Shown here piece after piece: positions 49,187-60,864 of a stretch of 64,000 bases of DNA. The DNA is from Eleusine coracana subsp. coracana. Lineage: Eukaryota; Streptophyta; Magnoliopsida; Poales; Poaceae. Positions within the stretch are counted from its first letter, which is position 1. Every line of letters begins with the position of its first letter. A model generated the notes under the pieces. That model was not told the DNA's origin. It did no database searches and worked only from the letters and a program-made list of their open reading frames with translations. Made by a program: the position numbers and the translations under genes. The stretch spans positions 31,296,228 through 31,360,227 of the forward strand of contig CM064424.1 of assembly GCA_032690845.1 (NCBI GenBank), in the 5' to 3' direction.

Positions 49187-52141
49187 TCGGCAACTCGAAC
49201 CTGTTTAGGGGGATCTTTCTAGTTTATCAAATTAATCTTTTATCTTTTTATTGCACATACCCTATTTTTCTTTGTTTGTGGGTCCATTGAAAATCAGGAA
49301 CAAAGCTAGGCACACAACCTCGACTAGAGCATGGCGACATAGCTGCTTGCACCGATCGATGCAACCATGCGCCGATCAGCGCCGCATCGATGCTGACACC
49401 AACGACCTTGCTCTTTGTCGACTCTGTTGCTCCGTAGCAGTAGGTGCTAACTCTTTTAGTGGCCCATCATCTGCTACGGAGTCCATGTCCACGCAAGACT
49501 TGCTTGTGTCGATCGGCGCAACGCCCATGCCGATCGGCACCTCACCACTCCATAAAAAGGGAGGTACGCTCCTTGTGTCAATATTTTTTTTAACTAATGC
49601 TTTGCAGATTCTATTTTGTTCACAGCAACAAATAATGGGAGAAAAGAATTGTGAAGATCAAGAATTTTAATTGCGAAGAATGAAGACATGATGTATACAT
49701 TCTTGATAATGAGCAGATGTGCTGACCGCTGACCAAAAGAAGGTGTGTGAAATTCTACAGAGGATTGAAAGACCTACAAATTTGATATTGTGGAATAGTA
49801 TCAAGTCTAGTTTCTAACGGTTTAAACCTCACGTCATTTGGAGTTTCCTAAAAGGATTTATGGCCAAAACAAGAGACGCTGCATAGGCTGTTTGAATATC
49901 TCGCGAGAGTTGCAAACAATTGGAAGTTTGAGCCAAATATGGAATTAAAGTCTTATATCCACATGATATATGGGTTTCCAGACATTTAAGAGGCTTCCTT
50001 TTGGTGATTGACACGGATTCAAGTCGTTCCAAACATAGAGTTTGAATATTTGGAACGTTTGAATTCAATTCGGATTCATCGCGAGACAGCCTGACATACC
50101 TTTAAAAAAAAGGCCATATCTCGCTCATACAGAGTCCGATTGGGACGCATGAGCACTACATGGAAAGATAATTTGATGCCCGACGCAATGGAATAGGTTT
50201 CAGCCTCTAATTCCTTCTGGTCGCGGCGCAATATCCAAAACAAGTCGTTGGTTCAAAGAAGCAACAACAGATTTCTTCGGATTTCTTCTCCGTCGACTTA
50301 ATGGATCATTGGACAAGAATTGAGAAGTTGCATCCACTCTTCATCATCAATACTTGATGGTGCAATAAAGATCAAGATTCACATGTCAAAAAACAAGCCG
50401 ACATATGCTCCAATGCTTAAAAGACAAAGTCATCAAGATTCTCCGGAAAATGAAGCTAGAAGCTGAAATCATTGGTAATTCTGTATACTTCCTGTGCTGA
50501 CCATTGGATAAAAATCTTATATCTGAATATATCCTCAAGTCTTCTTTCTAACACAAGAAACGGTGCTAGATTTGGATTTTTCTACAAGGATTTATGAGCA
50601 CATCATTGGACGCTGTGCAATCTGTCAACAACACGTAGCCCTGGAGCAAAAGCATCATAAATCTCACATACCGTATCCGTTTTAAGTGTATGAGCACTAG
50701 TTGGAAAGATCATTTTGCAACCTACAAGATGGTATAGGTCTTTGTCCCTGTTCTATCCTGCTGGTAAGGCGAAATTCAGAGAGAAGAGGATCTATAGATT
50801 ATCAATGACAAAATTAGAGATGAAGATGACAACAAGGATAGCTCGAGCAATTCTCCTACAAGCAAATGATTAGAAGTTGAACAAGATTGAAGACTCTAGA
50901 GCATTATATCACATACACACATTGAGCATTATGCAACACAATGAAGACGGGCAATGAGCAAACCACGATGAAGATTGCATAAGTACAAGCTACATGGAAA
51001 TCTTTGGATCTTACACCAAGAACCATGGCTTCGCGATAACAAGGTATGTAAGAAGTCTAGCTACATGACTCTAATTGAAGTGCTTTTTGAGAGGCAACAC
51101 GTGTTTTTGTGTTTCTTTTTGTTTTGTTTGGATTGACTAGTGCTACTAGGAGGGCAACCTAGAATTTTTGTATCATGAGCATAACCCAACTCAATTGATT
51201 CACTCGTGGCAAATTAGTTCTAGATTAACTTTTTATTTTTAGACCTCCGCCACCATCATTTTCTGTTTCATTTGCGAAAATCATCCACTACATGCATATT
51301 TGTGTGCACTTGCTTTGTTTTTGTTTTTATTTTTGCATGATGTTTTCGCCTGCATGCATTTAACCATCTAACTTCAGCCCATCTAAGCCTCCCACCCTTT
51401 ATTTTCCATCAAATTCTATAGCCAATTCCAAATGTGCTGATCGGCACATATCCATTGCCGATCGGCACAACACCCAAATGCTTTTCCAAGCATTCCTTCA
51501 TTGCCGCCTAACATGTTTTTGTTTTGATTCGCCCAAACCTCTAACTTTGCATGTAAATATTCACCTTCCCACTCATAATAGCTTTGTTTGAACTTGATTA
51601 TTAGCACTTAATTGGCTTGTGCACAATATCCTTAGCAAATTTAGGTGTAAACGTGGTGTTTATGCTTATTTGTTGAACAACATTGGATAGTTTATTTGCC
51701 TTGCTCTATTTTGCATCATTTGCATTGGTTGGTTGCTAATCCTTTTCATTGCGCTATCTCTCTAGTCCAACGGGGTTTTGCAATAGCTAAGTCACATAAA
51801 CATGGTGTTTAGACTTTGGTTGTTAACGAATTTTGTTTAGATTGCTAGCAATCTAGTTGTAAGCATGGTGCTTAGAGCTATGTGTAAACATTGTCGTTGT
51901 TTAGCTTCCACGCCGCTAACCTTGGTGGCTAACATGCTCATTTGCTTTGCTTCAAGACTAAATGATGAAAGCATTTTGATCCCAGAATTGTGTACATGAC
52001 ACATTCATTTAGCAATTTTATGTGAACGTGGTGTTTAGATGAAATTGTGGAACAACATTGATTATAGTCTTGTTTCTTTGCTAACATTGTGATATTAACT
52101 CCATGCATCCACACTTGTGCACATGGTTCTTATTTTGAGAA
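49187..52141 (+). other. Leader and noncoding interior of X
   Basis: About 3 kb without a convincing gene. Palindromes gcgccgatc occur at 49330-49390, 49508-49540 and 51438-51470. A single aggagggcaacctag motif (51150) recalls the triple motif of N. Short direct repeats of catggtgttta occur (about 51655-52035). Confidence 0.6.
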
Positions 52142-52581
52142 GTTATTCGTTGTTCGTGGATTGTGATGAGTCATGGATTTCATTCGCCTGTGTTTGACTC
52201 ATTTTGATCTCACTTGGTTTATTTCCTTTTCATATGCAGTGCTTGTATTTATTGATTATCCTGTATGCTTGTATTTATTGATTATCCTGTGTTTGACTCA
52301 TGATGATGATGATGCTTGTGTATGTTAATTCTCCATTCTTGCATTGCATGTCCTTATGCTTTCATTTAATATATTGCCATGCATGCATGTTTCATCTAGA
52401 GTATGCTCTTCACTCTTTTCTTGATATCTCTAGATGATGCTTGATTGAGTAGGACCTTACGCGTTTCTCTCATATGTTGTTATGGTTCCTCTCGATTTTT
52501 GTGTAGCTTCCTTAGCCCGGCTATTCATTGAAGTTTTTCAATTGAGTAGTGGTTGTCATCAATCACCAAAAAAGGGGAGAT
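52142..52581 (+). other. 3' interior and PPT of P
   Basis: Aligns with the reverse complement of 39440-39900 in M (gttattcgttg, then gatgagtcatggatttcattcgc). It ends in caccaaaaaaggggagat (52565-52582), the Sirevirus PPT abutting the LTR. Confidence 0.85.
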
Positions 52582-54233
52582 TGTAAGCTTCATCACCATT
52601 GATGATTGGATCCCTGTGGTATGGATGTTTTGGTGATAGATGACAACTATGAAATTGTGGGGTAACATCTACACGATTGTTGTCTATGTAGGAATCATCG
52701 TCTCTTAACTCTATTGCAAATCATATGAGTGATGGTGTCCTTGGCGATTGATGACAATGACCGCAAGCATCGAGGATTGTGAACTTGATGGAGTCCAAGG
52801 GTTGATAGAGATGGATCAAAGCGGAGAACAAGCTATGGTGCAAGTGTTTGGAACACTTGAGTAGTTGTTAGGGCTTTGAGTCCATAGGTAAAACCGGACT
52901 ATCAAGGGGGTCTAGGTCATTCTCTTAGGTCATGTCTAGTCAGTGATGTGTAAGGTTGGTCGATGAAATCACAGGCACTAGGTGACAGTGGAGAAGCCAA
53001 GGAGCTGTTCGGAGAAGCTGGAAAACGAAGTCAAGCGAGGACGACAAGTTTCAGCTTCTAGACATAGAAACCGGACAGAGGGGTCAGTGGAGACCGAACT
53101 GTACAGTCACTATAGGAGTTTTCTAGGACTTAGGGTGAGGAGCAAGAACTCCATCAGCAGACCAGATGGTCCGGTCTGCTGACCGGACGGTCCGGTCAGT
53201 AGGAGTGCAAAAAATAGAAGAGGTGCATTTTGCGGAGGCTCCTGAAATGGAGAGAGAAAGTGTACCGGACGGTCCGGTCTAGTGACCGGATAGTCCGGTC
53301 AGTACAGGATTTTGCTTGGACAAAGGAGGCCAATAGATGAGAAGAGCTGTTATAGAGTGACCGAACGGTCCGGTCAGGCAGTGACCGGACAGTCCGGTCA
53401 GTGTGTCCAGAAAGACAATTTTGTGGAGCAACGACTAGTTTGAGGTTGGGAGCCTATATAACTTCGTTGTTGGGGTCTTGGACACCTCTCTTGACCAGTG
53501 GAATACCTGAGAGCATTTGGTAAGGTCCAAGAGGAAAAGAGGAGAGCACTAGGAGGAGATATTGCATATCTTGAGAGTGCTAGAGAAGAGTAGCTTGAGC
53601 ATCTTGCACATCTAAGGCTAGGGTGTCCTTGAGGGTGTGATCTAGATTGTTGCTCTTGGTCTATGGTGCGACCTAGACCGGTTAGGTGTCGGTGATTGAG
53701 CCTATCGTGATCGGTTGTAAAGGCCGTCACATGTTTGTACACGGTATGAGCCCGCCGTTGAAAGGGGCATCGCTAGTGAGCGCCTGTGTCGGCTCGGGGA
53801 GTCCGGCAAGTTCTTGAGGGAGGCGAGCTTGTGCTTTGTGCAGCAGTGACGCACACTATGTCTTCACTCGAGGAGTGATTGCGGGCTCGTGGGCGAGAAC
53901 TCCACTTGGTGGCGGGAGGGACCGGGACTCCGGCGGGAGTGGTCCAACGAGGATTAGGGGAAGGTGCCATCCTTCCAAGACCTCAGGAAAAATCATGAGC
54001 ATTCCTTGACCCTCTCTTTACTATTTCGCATTTGTGTGCTCTAGTGAGTAGGGTGACTTGTGGCTTGGATAGGCTAGTGTGATTGGCTTCCGCACTTTAT
54101 CTTTATCTTATCATGAACACTAGTTGTTTAGGTTGCTTATATTGTTAGACTTGAGTAGCGGAATTGAAGTATTTGGATTCATGAGCGGCTTACCGATTCA
54201 CACCCCCCTCTCGGTACGTCTTTGGTCCTTAAA
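52582..54233 (+). repeat. 3' LTR of element P
   Basis: 1652 bp without the MITE. It opens TGTAAGCTTCATCACC and ends TCCTTAAA (ACA mutated to AAA). TATA cctatataa at 53451-53459. The palindromic array at 53160-53400 includes exact ACCGGACGGTCCGGT copies. Confidence 0.9.
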
Positions 54234-54238
54234 ATGGC

Positions 54239-55278
54239 TCAGATCGGGAACATCATCGCGCGATCAACTCGAGTGACCAGATGGTTCGATCTGCTCTGGG
54301 TCTGCTAGCATACCATACAGACTGGACGGTCCGGTCACTAGGACCGTTCTGTCCGGTCTCTACGACCAGACTCTCCAGAACACTATGCCCGAGGGCACTG
54401 ACCAGACTGTATGGTCCGAAGATCAGACTGTATAGTCACTATTAGATTTTTGCTGAATCAAGGAATTTCTCTATTTTCCAAGTGTCCTCGCCAAACACAC
54501 AAATAAACACTGCACTTGGAATATAGAGGGAACTCTCAAACACTCCTTTTCAAATAGTGGCACTCTATGGCCTCATAATTTTCGCAAATGCCAAATGAAA
54601 GATTGAGCAAATAAGAACCAAGGCAATAAAGAACCAAATGGGTATGTATGAGCCTTAGTCCGCGAACCGCGCGAGTAGATTTAACCTCAGAGTTCATAAG
54701 AGCTTGCTCAATGGGCATGAAGCACAATCCTTTCCTTTGGTCACACTTATGGAGATGTAATCTCATATAGAGCACGAGGCACAATTATCTCCAAGTGGGA
54801 CAAGCCTCCTTTGTGTTTCCTATATGATGCATGCAACAAGCATTTTACATATGCAATAAACTTAAATTTGCTATGTGAATGCAAGCAATATTAAAAACAT
54901 GACGCAAAGGAAACCTAACAATGTCATGTTTGAACCCCTCCCAAGCTTACTCACTATAAGCCATGCTCTTGCCTTGAGAGAAGTCAAACCACTATCTCAA
55001 GCACTCCCCCTTGCTTAGAGTTATCTTGGATGGGTTAGACATTGACAAATTTTTATGTGTTTTTCTTTTAGTTATTTACACATGCATGAATGCAAATCAT
55101 ACTAGTCACAAAGGAGTCCTAATTACCATGCAATGCAAGAGAAAGAGAAAACCACACTACTACTAAGAACAAACACTGTTACCTCCCTCATGAGTAGATA
55201 GGTCGTTGAGGTCCATGTCACTTGTGGTGGACTTTTACATGATCTTCATGAAAGCTCTAGGTCCACCACCACCACCAT
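54239..55278 (-). other. Post-gag noncoding region of M including spacer repeat S
   Basis: Mirror of 46190-47284 on the other strand. S occupies about 54239-54650 and runs up to the P insertion. No gene is seen. Confidence 0.65.
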
Positions 55279-57118
55279 CTAGGTCTTGTTCTTGGGCACC
55301 CACTTGTACGTAGCCGATCTCTCAAGATCAACAATGCACTTAGGCACCCATATGCTCTTGACCTTCCTCTTCTTGTTCGGTGGTTCCAAGGCCTTAGCTT
55401 TCACCTTGCCATCCTTTTTCCTAAAAAACTTGAAATGTGTGTTTTCATGGAACAAGTTAGCATTAGGAAAAATAATGGAACTTCTCACCATGGGACAATC
55501 CTTGGTGGCATGGCCATCCTTGCAACACCTCTCGCAATAGTAGTCATCGGCAAGAAGGGGTTTGATCCATGCGGGAATGGAATCACTCATCCCTATGATG
55601 TCGATGGCGGTGGGATATGAGCCAAGTCCTCGGTGGGAGACATTGTTCACAAGGTTCCTCCCAAGAATCTCCTTGTGGATGGATCTACCACGTGTTAACC
55701 TCTCAAAGCCGTCCATCACCATCTTCCTCTCTTTCTTGAGCTTGTGATATTCTTCCAAAATGAATGGCTCAAGAGAAGAAACCTCAACCGAGGTGGTTAG
55801 TTCATTACACATAGTAGAAGCATCACAAATATTCTTCCAACTTACATTCTTTTCTTACCACATCCAACATTTTGGATTTCTTGACAGCGATGTCGCGGGC
55901 TTGCTCAAGCATACTCCAAAGCTCGGCACATGAAAGCTCCTCATCATCGCTATCATCGCTGCTCTCATCCTCACTCTCCCCAAGTTGGCTTGTGGCCATG
56001 AGGCACGTGGGAGGTGGAGAAAGAGCTCGTGTAGGTGTGGTCTTGATCATGGTTAGGCTAGCCACTTCTTCATCACTTGAGGAAGAGGACTCATCACATG
56101 AGTTGTCGTTTGTCCACTCTCCAACAAGAGCCTTGCGAGAGAACTTCTTCTTGTAGTCTTGAGCTTTGCCTTGGCCTTTGCTCTTGTCCTTGTTGAAGTA
56201 CCTCTTCTTCTTGTGCTTGGCCTTGGGTTCTTCTTCTTCTTCTTCACTTGAATCTTGTGACTTGAATGCTTCTTTCTTGGGCTTTGGGCACCCTTGGACA
56301 AAGTGATTCTTTGAGCCACAATTGAAGGACTTGCCCCTTGACTTGGAAGCAAACTTGTTCTTGAAGTTCTTCATCTTCTTCATGAGAAGAGCCAAGTCCT
56401 CGGTCAAGTCACCCTCATCATCATCTTCTTCATCATCATCCTCAATGATCACCTTCTTCTTGTTCTTCTTGCTCTTGCTAGATTCTTACATGTCAGCCGG
56501 TAGAGCAAGATTGGATGGTTGAGGATCATCCAACCCCAATTTATAGCTCTCAAAGGCGGCGATCTTGCCAAGTACATCCTTCATGGTCTTGGTCTTGAGG
56601 TCACCTTGCAAGATGAAGGTGATGATGGACTCATCCTTGGGGTCTTTGAATAGCCTCAAGAATCTTCTTATCACCTCAACGGGCTTCATCTTGAAATCAT
56701 CCCCAAGTGCATTGATCTCCTCCACTAGTACATGAAAATGATAATAAACAATGTTAGCTCTCTCATGTGGCAATCTAGTGAAGTTATCATACTTGTTCTT
56801 CAACACATAGTATCTTTCCTCTTTGACATCACTGGTGCCCTCATAGAGCCCCTGAATCTCAGTCCAGATACCATGTGTTGAGGAACTAGCATCTAGCTGA
56901 GTGAAAACATCCTTAGCGATGCAAGCAAACAAAGCATTGTTGGCCTTAGCATTACTCTTAATGTAGTCAGGCTCAAGTAGGTTCACATTCGCATCAGACT
57001 CGTGAGTGACCGACCATATCTCTAGATCAAGGGACTGAAGGTAGGATTGCATGCGAGCCTTCCAATAAGCATAGTCCTCACCATTGAATATGGAAACATT
57101 CCCCGCCTGTTCCGGCAT
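55279..57118 (-). pseudogene. Sirevirus-like Gag of M, coiled coil shortened
   Basis: Starts MPEQAGNVSIFNGEDYAYWK and is open to 56486 through DASSSTHGIWTEIQGLYEG and FHVLVEEINALGDDFKMKPV. A TAA stop (56486-56488) replaces the Gln of the P copy. The same frame resumes to 55823, with knuckle 1 reading SFNCGSKNHFVQGC (first Cys is Ser). A deletion after KECKL removes most of the coiled coil and shifts the frame. Frame 55279-55812 has one SSLEP module, an intact knuckle 2 (CERCCKDGHATKDC) and the end YKWVPKNKT. Lesions differ from those of P, so each copy decayed independently. Confidence 0.88.
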
Positions 57119-57157
57119 CCTTACTCAAGGCGGTGAAGCCTCAAAGATGAGCACTTG

Positions 57158-57169
57158 GCTCTGATACCA
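57158..57169 (-). promoter_or_regulatory. Primer-binding site of M
   Basis: TGGTATCAGAGC in element sense, two bases after the LTR end, identical to that of P. Confidence 0.93.
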
Positions 57170-57171
57170 CT

Positions 57172-57822
57172 TGTAAGGACCGAAGGCATACCGAGAGTGG
57201 GGGGGGAGGGGGGTGAATCGGTAAGCTGCTCACGAATCCAATTACTTCAAATTCCACTACTTGAGTCTAACACGATAAGCAACCTAAGCAATTCTAGTAG
57301 GCCAAGACCCTACACATGCTAGTGTTCATGATATGATAAAGATAAAGAGCGGAAGCCAATCACACTAGCCTATGCAAGCCACAAGTCACCCTACTCACTA
57401 GAGCACGCAATTGTGGAATATGAAAGAGAGGGTCAAGGAATGCTCATGATTTTTCCCGAGGTCTCGGAAGGATGGCGCCTTCCCCTAATCCTTGTTGGAT
57501 CACTCCCGCTGGAATCCCACTCCCTCCTGCCACCAAGTAGAGTTCTCGCCCACGAGCCCGCAATCACTCCTAGAGTGAAGACACGGTGTGCATCACCACT
57601 ACACAAAGCACAAGCTTGCCTCCCTCGAGAACTTGCCAGACTCCCCGAGCCAACACGGGAGCTCACTAGCGTTGCCCCTTTCAGCAGCGGGCTCAAACCG
57701 TGTACAAACGTGTGACGGCCTCGACAACCAATCACGATAGGCTCGATCACCGACACCTAACTGGTCTAGGTCTCACCATAGACCATGAGTAACAATCTAG
57801 ATCACACTGTCAATGACACCCT
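57172..57822 (-). repeat. 5' LTR of M, interrupted by Y
   Basis: The R/U5-side 651 bp of a subfamily 2 LTR, with the shared block at 57430-57760. It stops at gacaccct where other copies continue ...accctagcctta. Bases 57818-57822 (accct) should be the left duplication of Y; the rest of the LTR should follow Y outside the window. Confidence 0.85.
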
Positions 57823-59423
57823 TGTTGGTGGCCCTTAAAATCCAATATCGGCCACCAACCGATCGGGAAATGCAAGGTAAAGACAAAAGTTTCATGAATA
57901 TTTGTTAAACTAATAAAGTTCCACGAGTTTTGGTGATATATGTGTTTGCAGGTTCAAAAGGGCCAAAATTATGTAAAAACATGAAGAAACGCCCCATCGA
58001 TCGATCCTGCCGTAAAACAGCCGGCCGACAGGGTCATATGAGGCTGAAATCAGGGCCCGGGCAGGGTCGTGACGGCTGAAATCAGAACTCAGCCGACAAG
58101 GTCATATCAGGCTGAAATTAGCCACTCGGCTAGTTAAAACAGAGTCTTATCTGGCTGAACCATCCGACCCAGCCGACCCTGCAAAACACTCCACCATGAG
58201 CTCGTTTTCCATCCCCGGACTAAGGAGGGTAAAAAGTGGAGAAGTAAATGAGGCATCTACGTGGCACAACTTGGACAAGTGAAGACATGACCCGGAGGGA
58301 GTCAGCACCAAAAATGGGCCGCTGCTCGACACGGGCTGCCCAGCCTACCCTGCCGCCTGGCCTAGGACTTTTCCTCCCGGGGTGTCCAGCCCACTTGGCC
58401 CATCATGCCAACCGACGCCAAGTGGATAAGGCAGTTGAAAACTGACCCAACAACCGTCATCTGGACCAAATCTGAGTTGTCCGAGGGGAGGCGATTGGAA
58501 ACTGACTCAATCGTGTGGCCGCCCGGCCTGGGTTGCCGCCCGACGTGGCCTGGCCGCCCGGCGGGGGAACTTTTGCCCATCGACTCTCCCTGCCCTACAA
58601 GTACCCGCCAAGTCTTCGGCACCTATAAATAGAGGGGGAATTCGGTAGAAGTGAGAGGAGAATAGAGAGGAAATAAGCATTAGTCCCAAGTTTTACCCAT
58701 GTAGAAGAATAGAGATGTAGGAGGAGGAGTTCAGAATGCTGGCTCCTTCAACTTGTGCCTCAGGGATTGAAGCTCCTGTGTGAGTAATCTCCCTTATCTT
58801 CGGGGCCGGATAACATGTATTAGAATTCTTGCCCAAGTAATAAAGTGAGTATTTCTATCCTTTTATTCTGCGGGATCCTCATGCATAACTTTTTATTGCT
58901 TCATAGCATTATCTTGTTATGCTTACCAATTCTAGTACTGGTATGAAAGTCTATGTTTAGACGTGGTGTTTAGACTTAGCTTTCGTGGGATTGCATTCGT
59001 CCCCACGGGCTGTATGGTAGGTTGTAGGTGGTGATAGCCCTGTCCGTCCAATATTGAATTCCACCACGTTCGGGAAGTCTCAAGCAGTGTAGTCTAGCGT
59101 TAACATGCCCACTAGTACATTAGGTTAGTTACCGACCCTTATCTATGGATCATTATCGTTCCCCGAAGCAGATATCTGGAAATAGAATTCTCACAAAGTT
59201 ACTTGGAGAAGGTTTACTACATTAGATTGCCTGGCCCGGGGACTTCTTCTCCCTATAGAGTACACTTTGTTCTACCCCCTTCATCACTAGAACTTGATAG
59301 ATTAGGAGTGATACTTTACTCGTTCCCTGTGGAAATCGATACTCTAGAATACTCCCGGGTGAAAGCTACATCGGCATCTGTATGCTTGTAGATTTTCCCT
59401 GTTAGGCTTAAGAACCGCCAACA
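57823..59423 (+). repeat. 5' LTR of element Y
   Basis: 1601 bp, TGTTGGTGGCCC to GCCAACA. TATA cctataaatagagg at about 58622-58635. Upstream are GC-rich motifs (gccgcccggcctgg) and repeats of gccgacagggtcatat and ggctgaaatca. Confidence 0.9.
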
Positions 59424-59430
59424 AGCTTTC

Positions 59431-59450
59431 TGGCGCCGTTGCCGGGGAAC
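59431..59450 (+). promoter_or_regulatory. Primer-binding site of Y
   Basis: TGGCGCCGTTGCCGGGGAAC, seven bases after the LTR end, the canonical Athila-type sequence. Confidence 0.92.
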
Positions 59451-60864
59451 GGTAGCAGTGCCATTCCGAACTCTGTCTCGTCCGTTAGTTTTTCTTTGCT
59501 TTTCACCCTACCACTAAATTAGGTTGTTTTTAGTTTCATCTTTAACCATTAAATTAGGATATAAAAGAAAAAAATTTATTGGTGATGGCTCAGCCAAGTT
59601 TACTGGCCAGGAGGTCAAATTTTATCAAAAATGACCACCTGGGTGATAATCTGATGCTCCTGTCCAACCAGTCAGTTTTCAGCACCCTAGAGGTCATGAA
59701 AAGGACCACCCGGCTAGGTAATATTCAAGTACCCAGAATCCAACCTGACCTATCAAATGTTAGTACCCGGGAGGTCAAATTTCAGCAAAAACGCCCCTTC
59801 GGGTGATGGTCTGATCATCCAACCCGGCTAGTCAGATTTCAACAAACCGAGAGGTCATATTCCATGAAAATGACCACCCGACTGTGTAAAATTTGGGAGG
59901 TCAGATTTTATCAAATTTTAGCACCCGGGAGGTCATATTTGGCAAAATATGATCACCCGGCTAGCTAATCTTGAGCCACCTAACCTGAAATAACCAGTCC
60001 AGTTTTACCACCCTGGGGGTCATTTTTCATGAAAACGACCACCTGGCTGGGTCATTTCTGCTGCCCAGCAAGCCATGTCGCCCGACACAACTTTTTCTCG
60101 GATTCTTGGCACTTCTAATGCAGAGATGACGGCCATGAGTAGTGAAGGTGTGGCCAGCCTTACCTTGTAGAAAAATGCTCATCAAAAGCCCCACTATGAA
60201 TGAAAGTGAATGAATGAGAGCCACCTATTCACCTCACTCTTTCACCACTCACACTCACCTACCACCCTACTCACCTAGGCCTCATGAGTGGCAGCACATT
60301 CATTGCAAACATACAACTTTGGCCATCCCATCACTCTATCCTTGCTCCCTACACTCTTAGCAAATTTCTGGACAAATTGAGCAAGTGGATCACATGGCAC
60401 TTGGGCCTAGCCATCTCCGATCACCACTAGAGCAATAATAGAGCAAATGGAGGAAAAGGGAGTGCTGGCCAGCATAGGGTGCCGGCCGGCATGGGACGTC
60501 GCCCGGCCTGGCTTGCCGGCCGGCATGGGTCGCCGCCCGGCCTGGCCACTCCTCCCCCCAAGGCTCCTCTTGAGCCTATAAATAGAGGGCTCACTCTCCT
60601 TTGCTTCTCCACCCTTAGCTGAAAAAATTTTCTCTCCCTCACAAACTCTCTCCCTTTGCATTCCTCTTCTCACTTCACTAGCTCTCTCTAGTAAGTGCAC
60701 TTTGCACTTAGCAATAAAAGTGTGCTGCAATAAAACCATCTAGAGAGAATTTGTTGTCACCCTTGCACGTTTGAACGACTAATACATGGACTACTAACCG
60801 TGTGACTAACCGCTAACCATTATCATCATTTTGTCCTTCGGGTATTGTGTCCAAGTAAACCCTT
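59451..60864 (+). other. Leader of Y: degenerate tandem array and internal promoter-like module
   Basis: 59586-60060 holds about seven imperfect units of the form cccgggaggtca-atttt-gaaaa-gaccacccggct. 60470-60545 repeats gccggccggcatggg and cgcccggcctgg. A second TATA, gagcctataaatagagggct, is at 60571-60590 and resembles the LTR TATA region. A run ending cttttgcag (60860-60870) looks like a splice acceptor before the ORF. No gene is seen. Confidence 0.65.

Larger units (their letters stand above)
47285..52141 (+). mobile_element. Truncated Athila-like insert X in P
   Basis: It has one complete LTR (47285-49156, opening TGTTGGTGGTTCC, ending ACCAACA), then a PBS TGGCGCCGTTGCTGGGGA and a long leader. 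No gag/pol, PPT or 3' LTR is found. At about 52142 the sequence switches to one homologous with the 3' interior of M. The right end of X and the neighbouring P sequence were therefore deleted together. It belongs to the N family by its palindromes (gcgccgatcggcg) and LTR end. Confidence 0.8.
41788..54233 (+). mobile_element. Non-autonomous Sirevirus-like element P, nested in M
   Basis: It has LTRs of equal ancestral length (1653 and 1652 bp after removing the MITE), a PBS tggtatcagagc, gag, spacer S, an Athila-like insert X, a 3' noncoding part and a PPT. The target duplication is acggc (41783-41787) / atggc (54234-54238), one mismatch. It lacks pol. The plant transposon ORF present in M is missing, apparently lost in a deletion that also removed the right side of X. 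Confidence 0.88.
37967..57822 (-). mobile_element. Non-autonomous Sirevirus-like element M (gag + plant transposon protein)
   Basis: In element sense there is a 5' LTR (57172-57822, then cut by Y), a PBS TGGTATCAGAGC, gag (57118-55279), spacer S, a 'plant transposon protein' ORF (41780-40932), a degenerate tail, PPT and the 3' LTR (39439-37967). P (41788-54233) is nested between S and the second ORF. No protease, integrase or RT is present. Left flank gctgt (37962-37966) is the expected duplication. The partner beyond the 5' LTR is outside the window. Confidence 0.82.

Noticed and set aside
53160..53400. CRISPR-like repeat array
   Set aside because: The palindromic units are degenerate, irregularly spaced, lie within a eukaryotic LTR, and have no spacers of fixed length or cas genes.
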